Shown here piece after piece: positions 7,767 through 18,098 of a DNA stretch of 64,000 nt (positions within the stretch are counted from its first letter, which is position 1; each line of letters opens with the position of its first letter). This stretch comes from Prevotellaceae bacterium KH2P17. GTDB lineage: Bacteria > Bacteroidota > Bacteroidia > Bacteroidales > Bacteroidaceae. Below the pieces are notes generated by a model. That model was not told the DNA's origin and made no database searches. It worked only from the letters and a program-made list of their open reading frames with translations. Location: positions 1-64,000 of the forward strand of contig FZRE01000017.1 in assembly GCA_900199655.1 (NCBI GenBank). The letters are read 5' to 3'. Made by a program: the position numbers and the translations under genes.

Positions 7767-8909
7767 ATGGAATTATTTAACGTATATCCGCTCTTCGATG
7801 TCAACATCGTCAAAGGCCGGGGATGCAAGGTGTGGGACGACAAGGGGCAAGAGTATCTCGACCTCTATGGCGGCCACGCCGTCATCAGCATCGGCCACTG
7901 CCACCCGCACTACGTTGAGATGCTGACCGCGCAGCTCGGCAAGCTGCCCTTTTACAGCAACTCCGTAATCAACAATCTGCAACGTGAACTGGCCCAAAGG
8001 CTGGGCTCCATCAGCGGCTACGACGACTACCAGCTGTTTCTCATCAACTCCGGAGCCGAGGCCAACGAGAACTGTCTGAAGCTCGCCTCGTTCTACAACG
8101 GCCGCAAGCGCATACTGGCAGTGGCCAAATCGTTCCACGGCCGCACGTCGTTAGCTGTCGAGGCAACCGACAATCCCAAGATTATTGCCCCCGTGAACGA
8201 TAACAACCACGTCACGTTCCTGCCCATGAACGACCTTGAGGCATGGGAGCAGGAGCTCGCCAAAGGCGATGTGTGCGCCTGCATACTGGAGTGCATCCAG
8301 GGCGTTGGCGGCATCAACATGGCCACACCCGAGTTTGCACAGGGCCTGCAGGCCGCCTGCAAGCAGTACGGAGCCGTGCTCATCTGCGACGAGATACAGT
8401 GTGGATACGGCCGCAGCGGCAGGTTCTTCGCCCACCAGTGGCTCGGTATTCGCCCCGACCTCATATCAGTAGCCAAGGGCATAGGCAACGGCTTCCCGAT
8501 GGCAGGCGTGCTCATATCGCCCCGGTTCAGGCCCGTTTACGGCCAGCTGGGCACCACCTTCGGCGGCAACCACCTGGCCTGTGCGGCTGCCTTGGCCGTT
8601 CTCGACGTGTTCGAAGAGGAACATTTGGTGGAAAACGCACGCGAAACGGGCGAATACCTCATAGCCCGGCTCCGCGAGCTGCAGCTCACCCAGCCCCACA
8701 TACTTGAGGTTCGCGGCCGCGGACTCATGATAGGCATCGTGCTCGACGTGCCGCAGAAGGACGTTCGTGCCAAGCTCATCTACAACGAACACTGCTTTAC
8801 GGGCAGCGCATCGACCAACATGCTGCGCGTTCTGCCGCCGCTCTGCCTGACCAAGACAGAAGCCGACGACTTCATCAACCGACTCAACAACGTACTCTCC
8901 GACTTATGA
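7767..8909 (+). CDS. argD: Acetyl/succinylornithine aminotransferase
   Basis: A 380-residue class III PLP aminotransferase. It has the substrate/PLP signature ICDEIQCGYGRSGRFFAHQ and the Schiff-base Lys237 in SVAKGIGNGFPM. The protein would transaminate N-acylglutamate semialdehyde to N-acylornithine, with the succinyl form likely here. The start is 7 bp beyond the MITE-like element, so the element's right arm is part of the 5' leader. The 3' end overlaps proC by 4 bp. Confidence 0.94.
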   Translation: MELFNVYPLFDVNIVKGRGCKVWDDKGQEYLDLYGGHAVISIGHCHPHYVEMLTAQLGKLPFYSNSVINNLQRELAQRLGSISGYDDYQLFLINSGAEANENCLKLASFYNGRKRILAVAKSFHGRTSLAVEATDNPKIIAPVNDNNHVTFLPMNDLEAWEQELAKGDVCACILECIQGVGGINMATPEFAQGLQAACKQYGAVLICDEIQCGYGRSGRFFAHQWLGIRPDLISVAKGIGNGFPMAGVLISPRFRPVYGQLGTTFGGNHLACAAALAVLDVFEEEHLVENARETGEYLIARLRELQLTQPHILEVRGRGLMIGIVLDVPQKDVRAKLIYNEHCFTGSASTNMLRVLPPLCLTKTEADDFINRLNNVLSDL

Positions 8910-9691
8910 AAATAGCCATTATAGGGGCCGGCGCCATGGGCGGAGCCCTCGCCCAAGGCCTCATCAGGGGCACTGTATTCGCGCCGCAAGACGTCATCGT
9001 GGCCAATCCTCATGCCGACAAGCTCCGGCGCCTGGCCGACATGGGCGCCTCCACGATAACCGACAACCGGCAGGCCGTGGCCGATGCCGACTTCATTGCC
9101 ATCGTCGTAAAGCCCTGGCTGGTGCAGCCGGTCATCGAGGAGATAAAATCCGGGCTCGACTACAGCCGCCAGTCGATACTCAACCTGGCAGCTTCGGTCC
9201 CCTCCGAGCAGCTCTTCAAGTGGCTCGATAAGGGCACGGGAAAGCCCTGCCTGCATCAAGTCATCCCCAACACGGCCATAGCAGTAAAATCGTCCATGAC
9301 CTTCATCGCCCCCTGCCATGCCACCCCGCAGCAGACAGAGGCCGTGGCAGCCATCTTCAACGACCTGGGCCGGGCCATGATTGTTGACGAGCGGCTGCTG
9401 CCGGCGGGCACCATGATGGCCGGATGCGGCATAGCCTACGCCATGCGTTACATCAGGGCAGCGGCCGAAGGGGGCGTGGAGCTGGGCTTCAAGGCCGACG
9501 TTGCCAAGGATATTGTGCTGCAAACGGTCAAGGGAGCGGTTGACTTACTGCTGCAAACGGGCAGCCATCCCGAGGCCGAAATCGACAAGGTAACCACTCC
9601 CGGAGGCCTTACCATCAAGGGACTCAACGAGATGGAGCACGCCGGATTTACCAGCGCCGTGATACGGGGGCTCAAGGCAGGGCTGCAATAA
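8906..9691 (+). CDS. proC: Pyrroline-5-carboxylate reductase
   Basis: A 261-residue NAD(P)H-dependent reductase for the last step of proline synthesis. The N-terminal dinucleotide motif IAIIGAGAMGGALAQGL (residues 3-19) and the C-terminal signature TTPGGLTIKGLNEME (P5CR motif) are both intact. The start codon overlaps the argD stop (ATGA), a sign of translational coupling. This places proline synthesis inside the arginine operon; proB and proA follow 3 kb downstream. Confidence 0.95.
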   Translation: MKIAIIGAGAMGGALAQGLIRGTVFAPQDVIVANPHADKLRRLADMGASTITDNRQAVADADFIAIVVKPWLVQPVIEEIKSGLDYSRQSILNLAASVPSEQLFKWLDKGTGKPCLHQVIPNTAIAVKSSMTFIAPCHATPQQTEAVAAIFNDLGRAMIVDERLLPAGTMMAGCGIAYAMRYIRAAAEGGVELGFKADVAKDIVLQTVKGAVDLLLQTGSHPEAEIDKVTTPGGLTIKGLNEMEHAGFTSAVIRGLKAGLQ

Positions 9692-9714
9692 CAGATTAAC
9701 ACGAAAACAGCTCA

Positions 9715-9752
9715 AAAGGTTGCACACTCTAAAAAACAGTGTGCAACTTTTT
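9715..9752 (+). terminator. Rho-independent terminator after proC
   Basis: The 10-bp perfect stem GTTGCACACT/AGTGTGCAAC (9719-9728 and 9738-9747) is followed by TTTTT. It marks the end of the argR-proC transcription unit. Confidence 0.85.
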
Positions 9753-9816
9753 GCGTTTTATCACCCAAGGGCGAAAGAAAACGAAAGCCGGCGGGCTGAA
9801 TATGAAAGTTTTTTCG

Positions 9817-9824
9817 TACTTTTG
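9817..9824 (+). promoter_or_regulatory. -7 element of the XRE-cupin gene
   Basis: TACTTTTG matches TAnnTTTG and lies 27 bp before the start codon, downstream of the proC terminator. No good TTTG is seen 20 bp upstream. Confidence 0.45.
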
Positions 9825-9850
9825 ACTCGAATTAATCAAATGAACATATA

Positions 9851-10408
9851 ATGGCAGAAGAAACATTAAAGCAAATAGGACAGCGACTGAAGGGCTTGCG
9901 CGAGGTACTCGACATCCCCGAAGCCGAAGTGGCGGAGCTTTGCGAGGTTACATTGGAACACTACAGGAAGATAGAAGACGGCGATGCCGACCCCGGCGTG
10001 TACCGTCTCTCGAAGATAGCCAAGCGCTACGGCATAGACCTCAACGTGCTGCTCTTTGGCGAGGAGCCGCGCATGAGCGCCTACTTCGTGACCCGCAAGG
10101 GGCAGGGACTGAGCGTGAACCGCCGCAAGGACTACAAGTACCAGAGCCTGGCCAGCGGCTTCAGGCGCCGCAAAGTTGACCCCTACCTCGTTACGGTAGA
10201 CCCGCTGCCAGGCGACGAGAACCACAGCAAGAACGCGCACGAGGGCCAGGAGTTCGACGTTATCCTGCAAGGCGTGCTCGAAATCACCATCGGCGAGAAG
10301 GTCATCACCCTCAACCCCGGCGACAGCATCTACTTCGACTCCTCCGAGCAGCACTGCATGCGCGCCATCGGCAACGAGCAGTGCCGGTTCCTCTGCGTAG
10401 TTATATAG
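9851..10408 (+). CDS. XRE-family regulator with C-terminal cupin domain
   Basis: A 185-residue protein. Residues 7-67 form an XRE helix-turn-helix (LCEVTLEHYRKIEDGDADP). Residues about 108-184 form a cupin barrel (HEGQEFDVILQGVLEITIGE, then LNPGDSIYFDSSEQHCM). HTH-cupin proteins usually sense a small ligand in the barrel and control a nearby catabolic or biosynthetic gene. The acyl-CoA ligase 215 bp downstream is the obvious candidate target. A 22-bp-period palindromic array lies between the two genes. Confidence 0.88.
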   Translation: MAEETLKQIGQRLKGLREVLDIPEAEVAELCEVTLEHYRKIEDGDADPGVYRLSKIAKRYGIDLNVLLFGEEPRMSAYFVTRKGQGLSVNRRKDYKYQSLASGFRRRKVDPYLVTVDPLPGDENHSKNAHEGQEFDVILQGVLEITIGEKVITLNPGDSIYFDSSEQHCMRAIGNEQCRFLCVVI

Positions 10409-10454
10409 GCCTCAAAGCCATGCTCCAACCGCCCGTCAGGCATTTTACCAACCC

Positions 10455-10586
10455 GTTACCAATATCTGGTAAAGGCATTACCACTATCTGGTAAAGGCAT
10501 TACCAGCATCATGTAGAGGCATTACCAGCATCATGTAGAGGCATTACCACTATGCGGTAAAGAAATTACCAACGGCCTGCAGAGGC
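10455..10586. repeat. 22-bp-period palindromic array, TTACCA/TGGTAA class
   Basis: Six tandem units of exactly 22 bp start at 10455, 10477, 10499, 10521, 10543 and 10565. In units 1 and 2 the inverted repeat TTACCA..TGGTAA is intact. Units 3 and 4 are identical to each other, with the right arm changed to ATGTAG; units 5 and 6 are divergent. The array fills the space between the XRE-cupin and acyl-CoA ligase genes. It has the same period and palindrome-per-unit design as the arrays at 3.3, 18.0, 24.7, 37.7, 48.6 and 57.7 kb. Confidence 0.85.
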
Positions 10587-10622
10587 CGCGGAGGCAATCT
10601 GCGGGGGCGCAGGAAACACAAT

Positions 10623-12329
<1,707 letters not shown>

Positions 12330-12364
12330 GCAACAGCAGTAAAGCGTAAGGAGATACTCAGGAC

Positions 12365-13141
12365 ATGAAACGCATAGTAGTAAAGGTGGGCAGCAACGTG
12401 CTCACGCGCGATGACGGCAAGCTCGACATCACCCGACTCTCGGCTATCGTCGACCAGACGGTATGGCTCCGCCGCCACGAGTACGAGGTCATACTGGTTA
12501 CATCGGGCGCAGTTGCGGCCGGAAGAGACGAATTACGCGTTGCCCGAGGGCTGGACAATGCGGAGCAGCGGCAGCTGTTTTCCTCGCTCGGGCAGGTAAA
12601 GCTCATCGGTCTTTACTACAACCTGTTCCGCGAGTACGCCGTTCACGTGGGCCAGGTTCTCACGATGAAGGAGAACTTCAGTGCCCGGGAGCAATACCGC
12701 AACCAGCAGAACTGCATGGAGGTGATGCTCCGCAACGGCGTGCTGCCTATCGTGAACGAGAACGACACGGTGTGCATTACCGAGCTGATGTTTACCGATA
12801 ACGACGAACTCTCTGGCCTCGTGGCCCACATGATGGGTGCCGAGGCGCTGGTGCTGCTCACCAATGTAGACGGCATCTACGACGGCATGCCCGGCAATCC
12901 GCAGGCACATCTCATCCCGACGGTAGCCTATGGCCACGACGTAAGCCGGTACGTGAGCGACGAGAAGAGCAGCCTGGGCCGCGGAGGTATGGCTTCCAAA
13001 TGCCATACGGCAGCCAAGGCAGCCGCCGAAGGCATCAGAGTAATCATTGCCAACGGCCATGCACCGGAGATACTCATACGCCTGGCCGAGCATCCGGAGG
13101 CCACTCCGCACACCGAATTCATTCCTGCACCGAGAACGTAA
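12365..13141 (+). CDS. proB: Glutamate 5-kinase, short form
   Basis: A 258-residue amino-acid kinase. It starts [16 protein letters not shown] (nucleotide loop), has the glutamate site [18 protein letters not shown] and the ATP-side [14 protein letters not shown] and [13 protein letters not shown]. It lacks the C-terminal PUA domain of E. coli ProB (367 residues), leaving just the catalytic domain; in other species such short forms can differ in proline feedback. It lies 35 bp after the ligase and 11 bp before proA. Confidence 0.92.
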   Translation: MKRIVVKVGSNVLTRDDGKLDITRLSAIVDQTVWLRRHEYEVILVTSGAVAAGRDELRVARGLDNAEQRQLFSSLGQVKLIGLYYNLFREYAVHVGQVLTMKENFSAREQYRNQQNCMEVMLRNGVLPIVNENDTVCITELMFTDNDELSGLVAHMMGAEALVLLTNVDGIYDGMPGNPQAHLIPTVAYGHDVSRYVSDEKSSLGRGGMASKCHTAAKAAAEGIRVIIANGHAPEILIRLAEHPEATPHTEFIPAPRT

Positions 13142-13152
13142 AACAACACCAC

Positions 13153-14397
13153 ATGTCTTACCTGCAAACTTTCAGCAACGCCAAGGCAGCCACCAGACAG
13201 CTTGCCGCACTGACCGACGACCGCCGCAACGCCATTCTCGGCGCCGTGGCCGATGCCATCACGGCCCGCCGAGAGCAGCTGCTGGAGGCCAACCGGCGCG
13301 ACCTGAGCCGCATGGAGGCCGACAATCCGCTCTACGACCGGCTCAAGCTAACGGCCCGGAGACTGTCGGACATCGCGGCCGACATGCGCCACGTGGCCAC
13401 ATTACCTTCCCCCCTGGGCCGAATACTCAAGCAATCCACGCTCGAGAACGGGCTCCGGCTGCAGCGCGTCAGCGTGCCCTTCGGCGTTGTAGGCATCATC
13501 TACGAGGCCCGACCCAATGTTACTTTCGACGTGTTCGCCCTCTGCATCAAGAGCGGAAACGCCTGCATACTCAAAGGCGGGCATGATGCTGACGAGTCGA
13601 ACCGTGCCGAAGTGGAGCTGATACACGACGTACTGCGCCGCAACAGCATTGACCCGGCCGCGGTAACGCTACTTCCTTCGACGCACGAAGCCACAGCCGC
13701 CATGCTTGGAGCTACGGGGTACATAGACCTCTGCATACCGCGGGGCGGACAAAAGCTCATCCGCTTTGTCCGCGATAACGCCCGGGTGCCGGTCATCGAG
13801 ACGGGAGCAGGCGTGGTGAACACCTACTTCGACGAATACGGAGATACGGAGATGGGCAGCCGCATCATCAACAATGCCAAGACACGGAGGCCCAGCGTGT
13901 GCAATGCTCTTGACTGTCTCATCATCCACCGGCAACAGTTGGCCCACTTGCCTGCACTCTGCCGGCCGCTCATGAGCCACTCGGTGCGCCTCTATGCCGA
14001 CCCTCCGGCCTTCGAAGTGCTGGCGAACGAATATCCTGCCAACCTGCTGCAGCATGCCGATGCGGCAACTTACGGCACCGAATTCATGGACTACAAGCTC
14101 GCCATCAAGACGGTGGCATCGCTCGACGAGGCACTGGCACACATCGCGCAGTACGGCTCCGGGCACAGCGAAAGCATCATTACCGAGGACGAAAGCCATG
14201 CACTACGCTTCCAGCGTGAGGTCGATGCCGCCTGCGTTTACGTCAACGCGCCCACCAGCTTCACAGATGGAGCGCAGTTCGGGATGGGTGCCGAAATCGG
14301 CATCAGCACCCAGAAGCTGGGCCCCCGCGGCCCTATGGCGCTCGAAGAGCTCACCACCTACAAGTGGCTCATTACAGGGCAAGGCCAGATAAGGTAG
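13153..14397 (+). CDS. proA: Gamma-glutamyl phosphate reductase
   Basis: A 414-residue aldehyde-dehydrogenase-fold enzyme reducing glutamyl phosphate to glutamate semialdehyde. Motifs include [18 protein letters not shown] and the catalytic-Cys region [16 protein letters not shown], plus the C-terminal [20 protein letters not shown]. The ATG at 13153 gives the family-typical N-terminus ([11 protein letters not shown]); the longer frame from 13000 overlaps proB. ProB and ProA work as a pair because the acyl phosphate is labile. Confidence 0.95.
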   Translation: MSYLQTFSNAKAATRQLAALTDDRRNAILGAVADAITARREQLLEANRRDLSRMEADNPLYDRLKLTARRLSDIAADMRHVATLPSPLGRILKQSTLENGLRLQRVSVPFGVVGIIYEARPNVTFDVFALCIKSGNACILKGGHDADESNRAEVELIHDVLRRNSIDPAAVTLLPSTHEATAAMLGATGYIDLCIPRGGQKLIRFVRDNARVPVIETGAGVVNTYFDEYGDTEMGSRIINNAKTRRPSVCNALDCLIIHRQQLAHLPALCRPLMSHSVRLYADPPAFEVLANEYPANLLQHADAATYGTEFMDYKLAIKTVASLDEALAHIAQYGSGHSESIITEDESHALRFQREVDAACVYVNAPTSFTDGAQFGMGAEIGISTQKLGPRGPMALEELTTYKWLITGQGQIR

Positions 14398-14406
14398 CAC
14401 CCACCG

Positions 14407-14420
14407 GCCCCCACGGGGGC
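14407..14420. repeat. Small GC hairpin between proA and the SOTCase gene
   Basis: GCCCCC-AC-GGGGGC is a short perfect stem in the 55-bp gap before the carbamoyltransferase gene. No T-run follows, so it is not a clear terminator. It fits the pattern of GC palindromes at junctions of this operon. Confidence 0.5.
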
Positions 14421-14452
14421 AAATGGAACCGAAACATCAAACAAACAATGAT

Positions 14453-15448
14453 ATGAGAACATTCTTTAATGTAGCAGACATCGGTGACCTGAACCAGGCA
14501 CTGCACGAAGCCGAGGAGGTGAAACGCAACCGTTTTGCCTACCGCAGCTTGGGAGAAAACAAGACGCTGTTGATGATTTTCTTCAACAACAGCCTGCGCA
14601 CGCGGCTCAGCACGCAGAAGGCAGCCATGAACCTGGGCATGAACGTTATCGTGCTGGATGTGAATGCGGGCGCCTGGAAGCTGGAGACGGAGCGCGGCGT
14701 CATCATGGACGGCGACAAGAGCGAGCACCTGCTGGAGGCCATTCCGGTAATGGGATGCTACTGCGACATCATCGCCGTGCGCTCGTTTGCAGGCCTCGAG
14801 GACCGCGACTTCGACTATGCGGAGACCATCGTGAACCAGTTCGTGAAGTACAGCGGCAAGCCCGTGGTGGCTATGGAGACAGCTACGGTGCACCCGTTGC
14901 AGGCCTTTGCCGACCTCATCACCATCAGCGAGCACCGCGACCCGGCTGCATCGGCACGCCCAAAGGTGGTGCTCACCTGGGCTCCCCACTGCCGGGCGCT
15001 GCCCCAGGCGGTGCCAAACAGCTTTGCGCAGTGGATGAATGCAGCCGACGTTGACTTCGTTATCACGCACCCCGAGGGCTATGAACTCGACCCGAAGTTC
15101 GTGGGCAACGCCCGCGTGGAGTACGACCAGCGCAAAGCTCTGGAAGGTGCAGACTTCGTGTACGCCAAGAACTGGAGCTGTCCGGGTGTGAAGAACAAGG
15201 CCGACTACGGGCAGATATTGAGCCAGGACCGCTCGTGGACCATCGACAGCGAGCACATGAGCTGGACCCATAACGCCTATTTCATGCACTGTCTGCCCGT
15301 TCGCCGCGGCCTCATCGTTACCGATGATGTCATTGAGAGCAGCCGTTCGCTCGTCATCCCCGAGGCTGCCAACCGTGAGATAAGTGCACAGGTGGTGCTC
15401 AAGAGGGTGCTAACCTCCCCCTACCCCTCCGAAGGAGGGGAGCTTTAA
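14453..15448 (+). CDS. argF': N-succinylornithine carbamoyltransferase (SOTCase)
   Basis: A 331-residue transcarbamylase. The carbamoyl-phosphate loop reads SLRTRLST instead of the STRTR of classic ornithine transcarbamylase, and FMHCLPVRRG is the conserved HCLP motif. Overall it follows the Bacteroides fragilis SOTCase closely as I recall that sequence. The residue that decides acyl specificity (Pro90 in B. fragilis, Glu92 in Xanthomonas AOTCase) is Ser90 here; Ser at this site converted the Xanthomonas enzyme to succinylornithine use in published mutants. The last 11 residues (TSPYPSEGGEL) are encoded by a GC palindrome and look appended. The enzyme forms N-succinylcitrulline. Confidence 0.9.
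   Translation: MRTFFNVADIGDLNQALHEAEEVKRNRFAYRSLGENKTLLMIFFNNSLRTRLSTQKAAMNLGMNVIVLDVNAGAWKLETERGVIMDGDKSEHLLEAIPVMGCYCDIIAVRSFAGLEDRDFDYAETIVNQFVKYSGKPVVAMETATVHPLQAFADLITISEHRDPAASARPKVVLTWAPHCRALPQAVPNSFAQWMNAADVDFVITHPEGYELDPKFVGNARVEYDQRKALEGADFVYAKNWSCPGVKNKADYGQILSQDRSWTIDSEHMSWTHNAYFMHCLPVRRGLIVTDDVIESSRSLVIPEAANREISAQVVLKRVLTSPYPSEGGEL
15413..15442. repeat. CCCCTCC-GAA-GGAGGGG palindrome in the SOTCase 3' end
   Basis: The block at 15413-15442 is nearly identical to the first 30 bases of the MITE-like element's arms, with core CCCCTCCGAAGGAGGGG at 15424-15440. It is read through as the final codons of the carbamoyltransferase gene. Confidence 0.75.
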
Positions 15449-15510
15449 TGCCTGCTGTGGGCTTTTGGTGGGTTCTTTGTTTCGATTGAGAACCCACCAA
15501 CCTACAAGTC

Positions 15511-15598
15511 CACTCATCATCACCCAACACCCATCACCTATCACCCAAAACTTCCACTCATCATCACCCTACACCCATCACCTATCACCCAATTCCCT
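15511..15598. repeat. Two tandem 44-bp units, CATCACC-rich
   Basis: Two consecutive 44-bp copies (15511-15554, 15555-15598) differ at only a few positions and consist mostly of ATCACC/ATCACCC words. They lie in the leader of the secreted hydrolase gene. They are purine-poor on this strand and have no palindrome, so they are distinct from the 22-bp arrays. Confidence 0.8.
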
Positions 15599-15613
15599 AA
15601 CACCTACCACCCT

Positions 15614-16867
15614 ATGAAACAACTGATTATTGCTATACTGATGATAACATCCGTGGGAACAGCCCACGCACAAGAGATAACCGGCTCATGGAAAGGAAAT
15701 CTCGACGCCGGACCACAGCAACTGGAGATGATTTTCAACTTCTCGAAGAGCCAGGACGGCAACAACCAGTGCACCATCGACGTGCCCGCACAGGGCGCAC
15801 AGGGCATTCCGGCGCAGCTGCTCCACCTCTCGGCCGACTCCGTGAGCCTGCAGGTACCGGCCATCGGCATGTCTTACGCCGGCAAACTGACCAATCAGAC
15901 CATCCGCGGCACGTTCCGTCAAGGTCCCGTCACGCTGCCCTTTGAGCTGAAACCGGGCAAGGCTGCAGCACCTGTCCGCCCGCAGGAGCCGAAAGCACCC
16001 TACCCTTACGCCACCGAGGAAGTAACCTTCAGCAACCCCGCAGCCAACGCCACGCTGGCCGGAACGCTCACTTTGCCCGTTGGATACAAGGCCGGCAAGC
16101 GCGTGCCCGTGGTGCTGATGGTTACCGGCAGCGGCCCGCAGACACGCACCGAGGGAGTGTTCGGCCACAAGCCTTTTCTCGTTCTGGCCGACTATCTGGC
16201 CCGCAACGGCATCGCATCGCTCCGTTACGACGACCGCGGCGTAGGCCAATCTACCGGTACCTTTACAGGAACAACCTCGCAAGGTTTTGCCGACGATGCC
16301 AAGGCAGGCCTCAACTACCTCCGCCAACGCAGGCAGTTTGGCCCCGTGGGAGTGCTCGGTCACAGCGAGGGAGGCCTCATCGCGTTCATGTTAGGTGCCG
16401 AGCGTGCGGCCGACTTCATCGTAAGTATGGCCGGACCGGGCATCAAAGGCGACACGTTGCTGGCCGAGCAGGTCAATGCCAACCTGCAACTGTACGGCCG
16501 GCCTGCCACACAGAGCGTGCAGAACCTGCGCAGCGAACTGGCTTCTAAACCGCAGGACGCATGGATGAACTACTTCATCGACTGCGACCCGGCAGTCTAC
16601 ATCAGCCGGGTAAGCATACCGCTCATGGCCGTAAACGGCAGCAAAGACCACCAGGTACTGCCCGGCAGCAACCTGAAAGCTATCCGCGAGCTGCAGCAGA
16701 GCGGCAACAAGCTGAACCTCATCAAGGAGTACGAGGGCCTGAACCACCTCTTCCAGCACTGCACAACGGGCGGAGCCGACGAGTATTACAAGATAGAGGA
16801 GACGATGGCAACGGAGGTAATGGCCGACATAGCGGCGTGGGTGAATGAGATAAAAGATAAAAGATAA
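15614..16867 (+). CDS. Secreted alpha/beta hydrolase
   Basis: A 417-residue protein with a signal peptide ending about residue 20 (VGTAHA-QE). A beta-rich domain of about 100 residues (ITGSWKGNLDAG) comes first, then an alpha/beta hydrolase domain from about residue 130. The nucleophile elbow is GHSEGG with Ser251. A likely acid (NGSKDHQ) and histidine (GLNHLFQH) follow in the expected order. It is probably a periplasmic esterase or peptidase; the substrate is unknown. The 3' end runs into a GATAAA-rich low-complexity tract. Confidence 0.82.
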   Translation: MKQLIIAILMITSVGTAHAQEITGSWKGNLDAGPQQLEMIFNFSKSQDGNNQCTIDVPAQGAQGIPAQLLHLSADSVSLQVPAIGMSYAGKLTNQTIRGTFRQGPVTLPFELKPGKAAAPVRPQEPKAPYPYATEEVTFSNPAANATLAGTLTLPVGYKAGKRVPVVLMVTGSGPQTRTEGVFGHKPFLVLADYLARNGIASLRYDDRGVGQSTGTFTGTTSQGFADDAKAGLNYLRQRRQFGPVGVLGHSEGGLIAFMLGAERAADFIVSMAGPGIKGDTLLAEQVNANLQLYGRPATQSVQNLRSELASKPQDAWMNYFIDCDPAVYISRVSIPLMAVNGSKDHQVLPGSNLKAIRELQQSGNKLNLIKEYEGLNHLFQHCTTGGADEYYKIEETMATEVMADIAAWVNEIKDKR

Positions 16868-16895
16868 GAGATAATAGATAAGAGATAAGAGATAT
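16847..16895. repeat. GATAA/AGATAAGA low-complexity tract
   Basis: A run of about 49 bp built from GATAAAA, GATAAGA and GATAATA words covers the last codons of the hydrolase gene and the short gap before the aldolase gene. It may alter the C-terminus (EIKDKR) and provides an AT-rich, unstructured ribosome entry region upstream of 16903. Confidence 0.7.
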
Positions 16896-16902
16896 TTTTG
16901 TT

Positions 16903-17943
16903 ATGATTTCATTTGAGAGTGACTACAACAACGGGGCGCACCCCAAGGTATTGGAACATCTGATGGAGACCAACGGCAAGCAGAGCCTTACCTACGGGGC
17001 CGACGAGTGGAGCGATGCTGCCAAGGAGAAGATACGCCGGGCCTGCGCTGCTCCTGACGCCCACATCTACTTCTTGAGCGGAGGAACGCAAACGAACATG
17101 ACCGTGATAGACGGCATGCTGGCCCACCACGAGGCCGTTATCAGTGCCGAGACGGGCCACATCAACGTGCACGAGGCCGGCGCCGTTGAGTTTACGGGCC
17201 ACAAGGTAATAGCCCTGCCCGCCCACGAGGGCAAGATGAAGGCCTCGGAACTGGCCGACTACATGGACTGGTTTGTACATGACGAGAGCACGGAGCACCT
17301 GGCCCAGCCTGCAATGGTTTACATCACGTTCCCCACCGAGTACGGAACCATCTACTCGGCCAGCGAGATTAACGACATCTACAGCGTCTGCCGGCAGTAC
17401 AGCCTCAAGCTCTTCATCGACGGTGCACGCATGGGTTACGGCCTTGCTGCAGAAGGAACCAACGTCGATTTGCCCTTCATTGCCGCCCACTGCAACGCCT
17501 TCTACATCGGCGGAACCAAGGTGGGAGCGCTCTGCGGCGAAGCTGTCGTATTCCCGACGGCGGCCGACGAGCCCCGCCACTTCTTCACTATTGTGAAGCA
17601 ACACGGTGCCCTCATGGCCAAAGGTCGGCTCATCGGGCTGCAGTTCGACGCCCTTTTCACCGACGGCATCTATCTCGAAATCTCGCGCCATGCCATCCGC
17701 ATGGCCGCCCGAATGAAGCAGCTGTTCGCCGACCGCGGCTATCGGTTCAGCATCAACTCGCCCACCAACCAGCAGTTCGTCATCCTGCCAAACGACAAGG
17801 TGAGGCAACTGGAGCAGCGGGTGCAGTTCACTCACTGGGCGCCCTGCGGCAAGGACGCCTTCGAGTGCCGCTTCGTAACGAGCTGGGCCACTACCAGCGA
17901 CGACATCGAAACGCTGGCACAGATGCTCGACGAGCTCCGATAA
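16903..17943 (+). CDS. ltaE: Low-specificity threonine aldolase
   Basis: A 346-residue PLP enzyme of the beta-eliminating lyase/threonine aldolase family. Visible features are the early GAHPKVLEHL segment, the cofactor region FLSGGTQTNM, LFIDGARMGYGLA (PLP-ring Asp) and the Schiff-base Lys206 in YIGGTKVGAL. It would split threonine or allothreonine into glycine and acetaldehyde. Kbl and Tdh follow within 3 kb, so this region holds both threonine-to-glycine routes. The gene ends in front of a 22-bp-period array. Confidence 0.85.
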   Translation: MISFESDYNNGAHPKVLEHLMETNGKQSLTYGADEWSDAAKEKIRRACAAPDAHIYFLSGGTQTNMTVIDGMLAHHEAVISAETGHINVHEAGAVEFTGHKVIALPAHEGKMKASELADYMDWFVHDESTEHLAQPAMVYITFPTEYGTIYSASEINDIYSVCRQYSLKLFIDGARMGYGLAAEGTNVDLPFIAAHCNAFYIGGTKVGALCGEAVVFPTAADEPRHFFTIVKQHGALMAKGRLIGLQFDALFTDGIYLEISRHAIRMAARMKQLFADRGYRFSINSPTNQQFVILPNDKVRQLEQRVQFTHWAPCGKDAFECRFVTSWATTSDDIETLAQMLDELR

Positions 17944-17999
17944 GGCGCCGCGAAGGCATCAACCGGCCTTCGTGCACCACTCATTTAAAAATGCTGAAG

Positions 18000-18098
18000 C
18001 TATGCTTCGGGAACTTTCGACACTTGTCGCACGATTATTCGACACTTGTCGCACGATCGTTTGACAAGTGTCGAAAGTTCAGCGAAGATACCTTCAAG
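18000..18098. repeat. 22-bp-period palindromic array, GACACTTGTC class (copy B)
   Basis: The 12-mer CGACACTTGTCG or its complement starts at 18018, 18040 and 18062, again exactly 22 bp apart. It is flanked by GGGAACTTT on the left and AAAGTTC on the right. The array starts with CTATGCTTC and ends with GAAGATACCTTCAAG. These end motifs are shared with the CTTCAAG-class arrays (for example copy F), in the same 22-bp register. It lies between convergent genes and touches the last codon of the minus-strand ORF ending at 18094. Confidence 0.85.

Noticed and set aside
10455..10586. Possible CRISPR array
   Set aside because: Units are contiguous 22-mers without unique spacers, there are no cas genes, and each unit is itself palindromic. 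The same applies to the other 22-bp arrays.
14453..15448. Annotation as ordinary ornithine carbamoyltransferase
   Set aside because: The SLRTRLST loop and overall sequence follow the succinyl/acetylornithine branch, and the cluster context is that of the acylated pathway.
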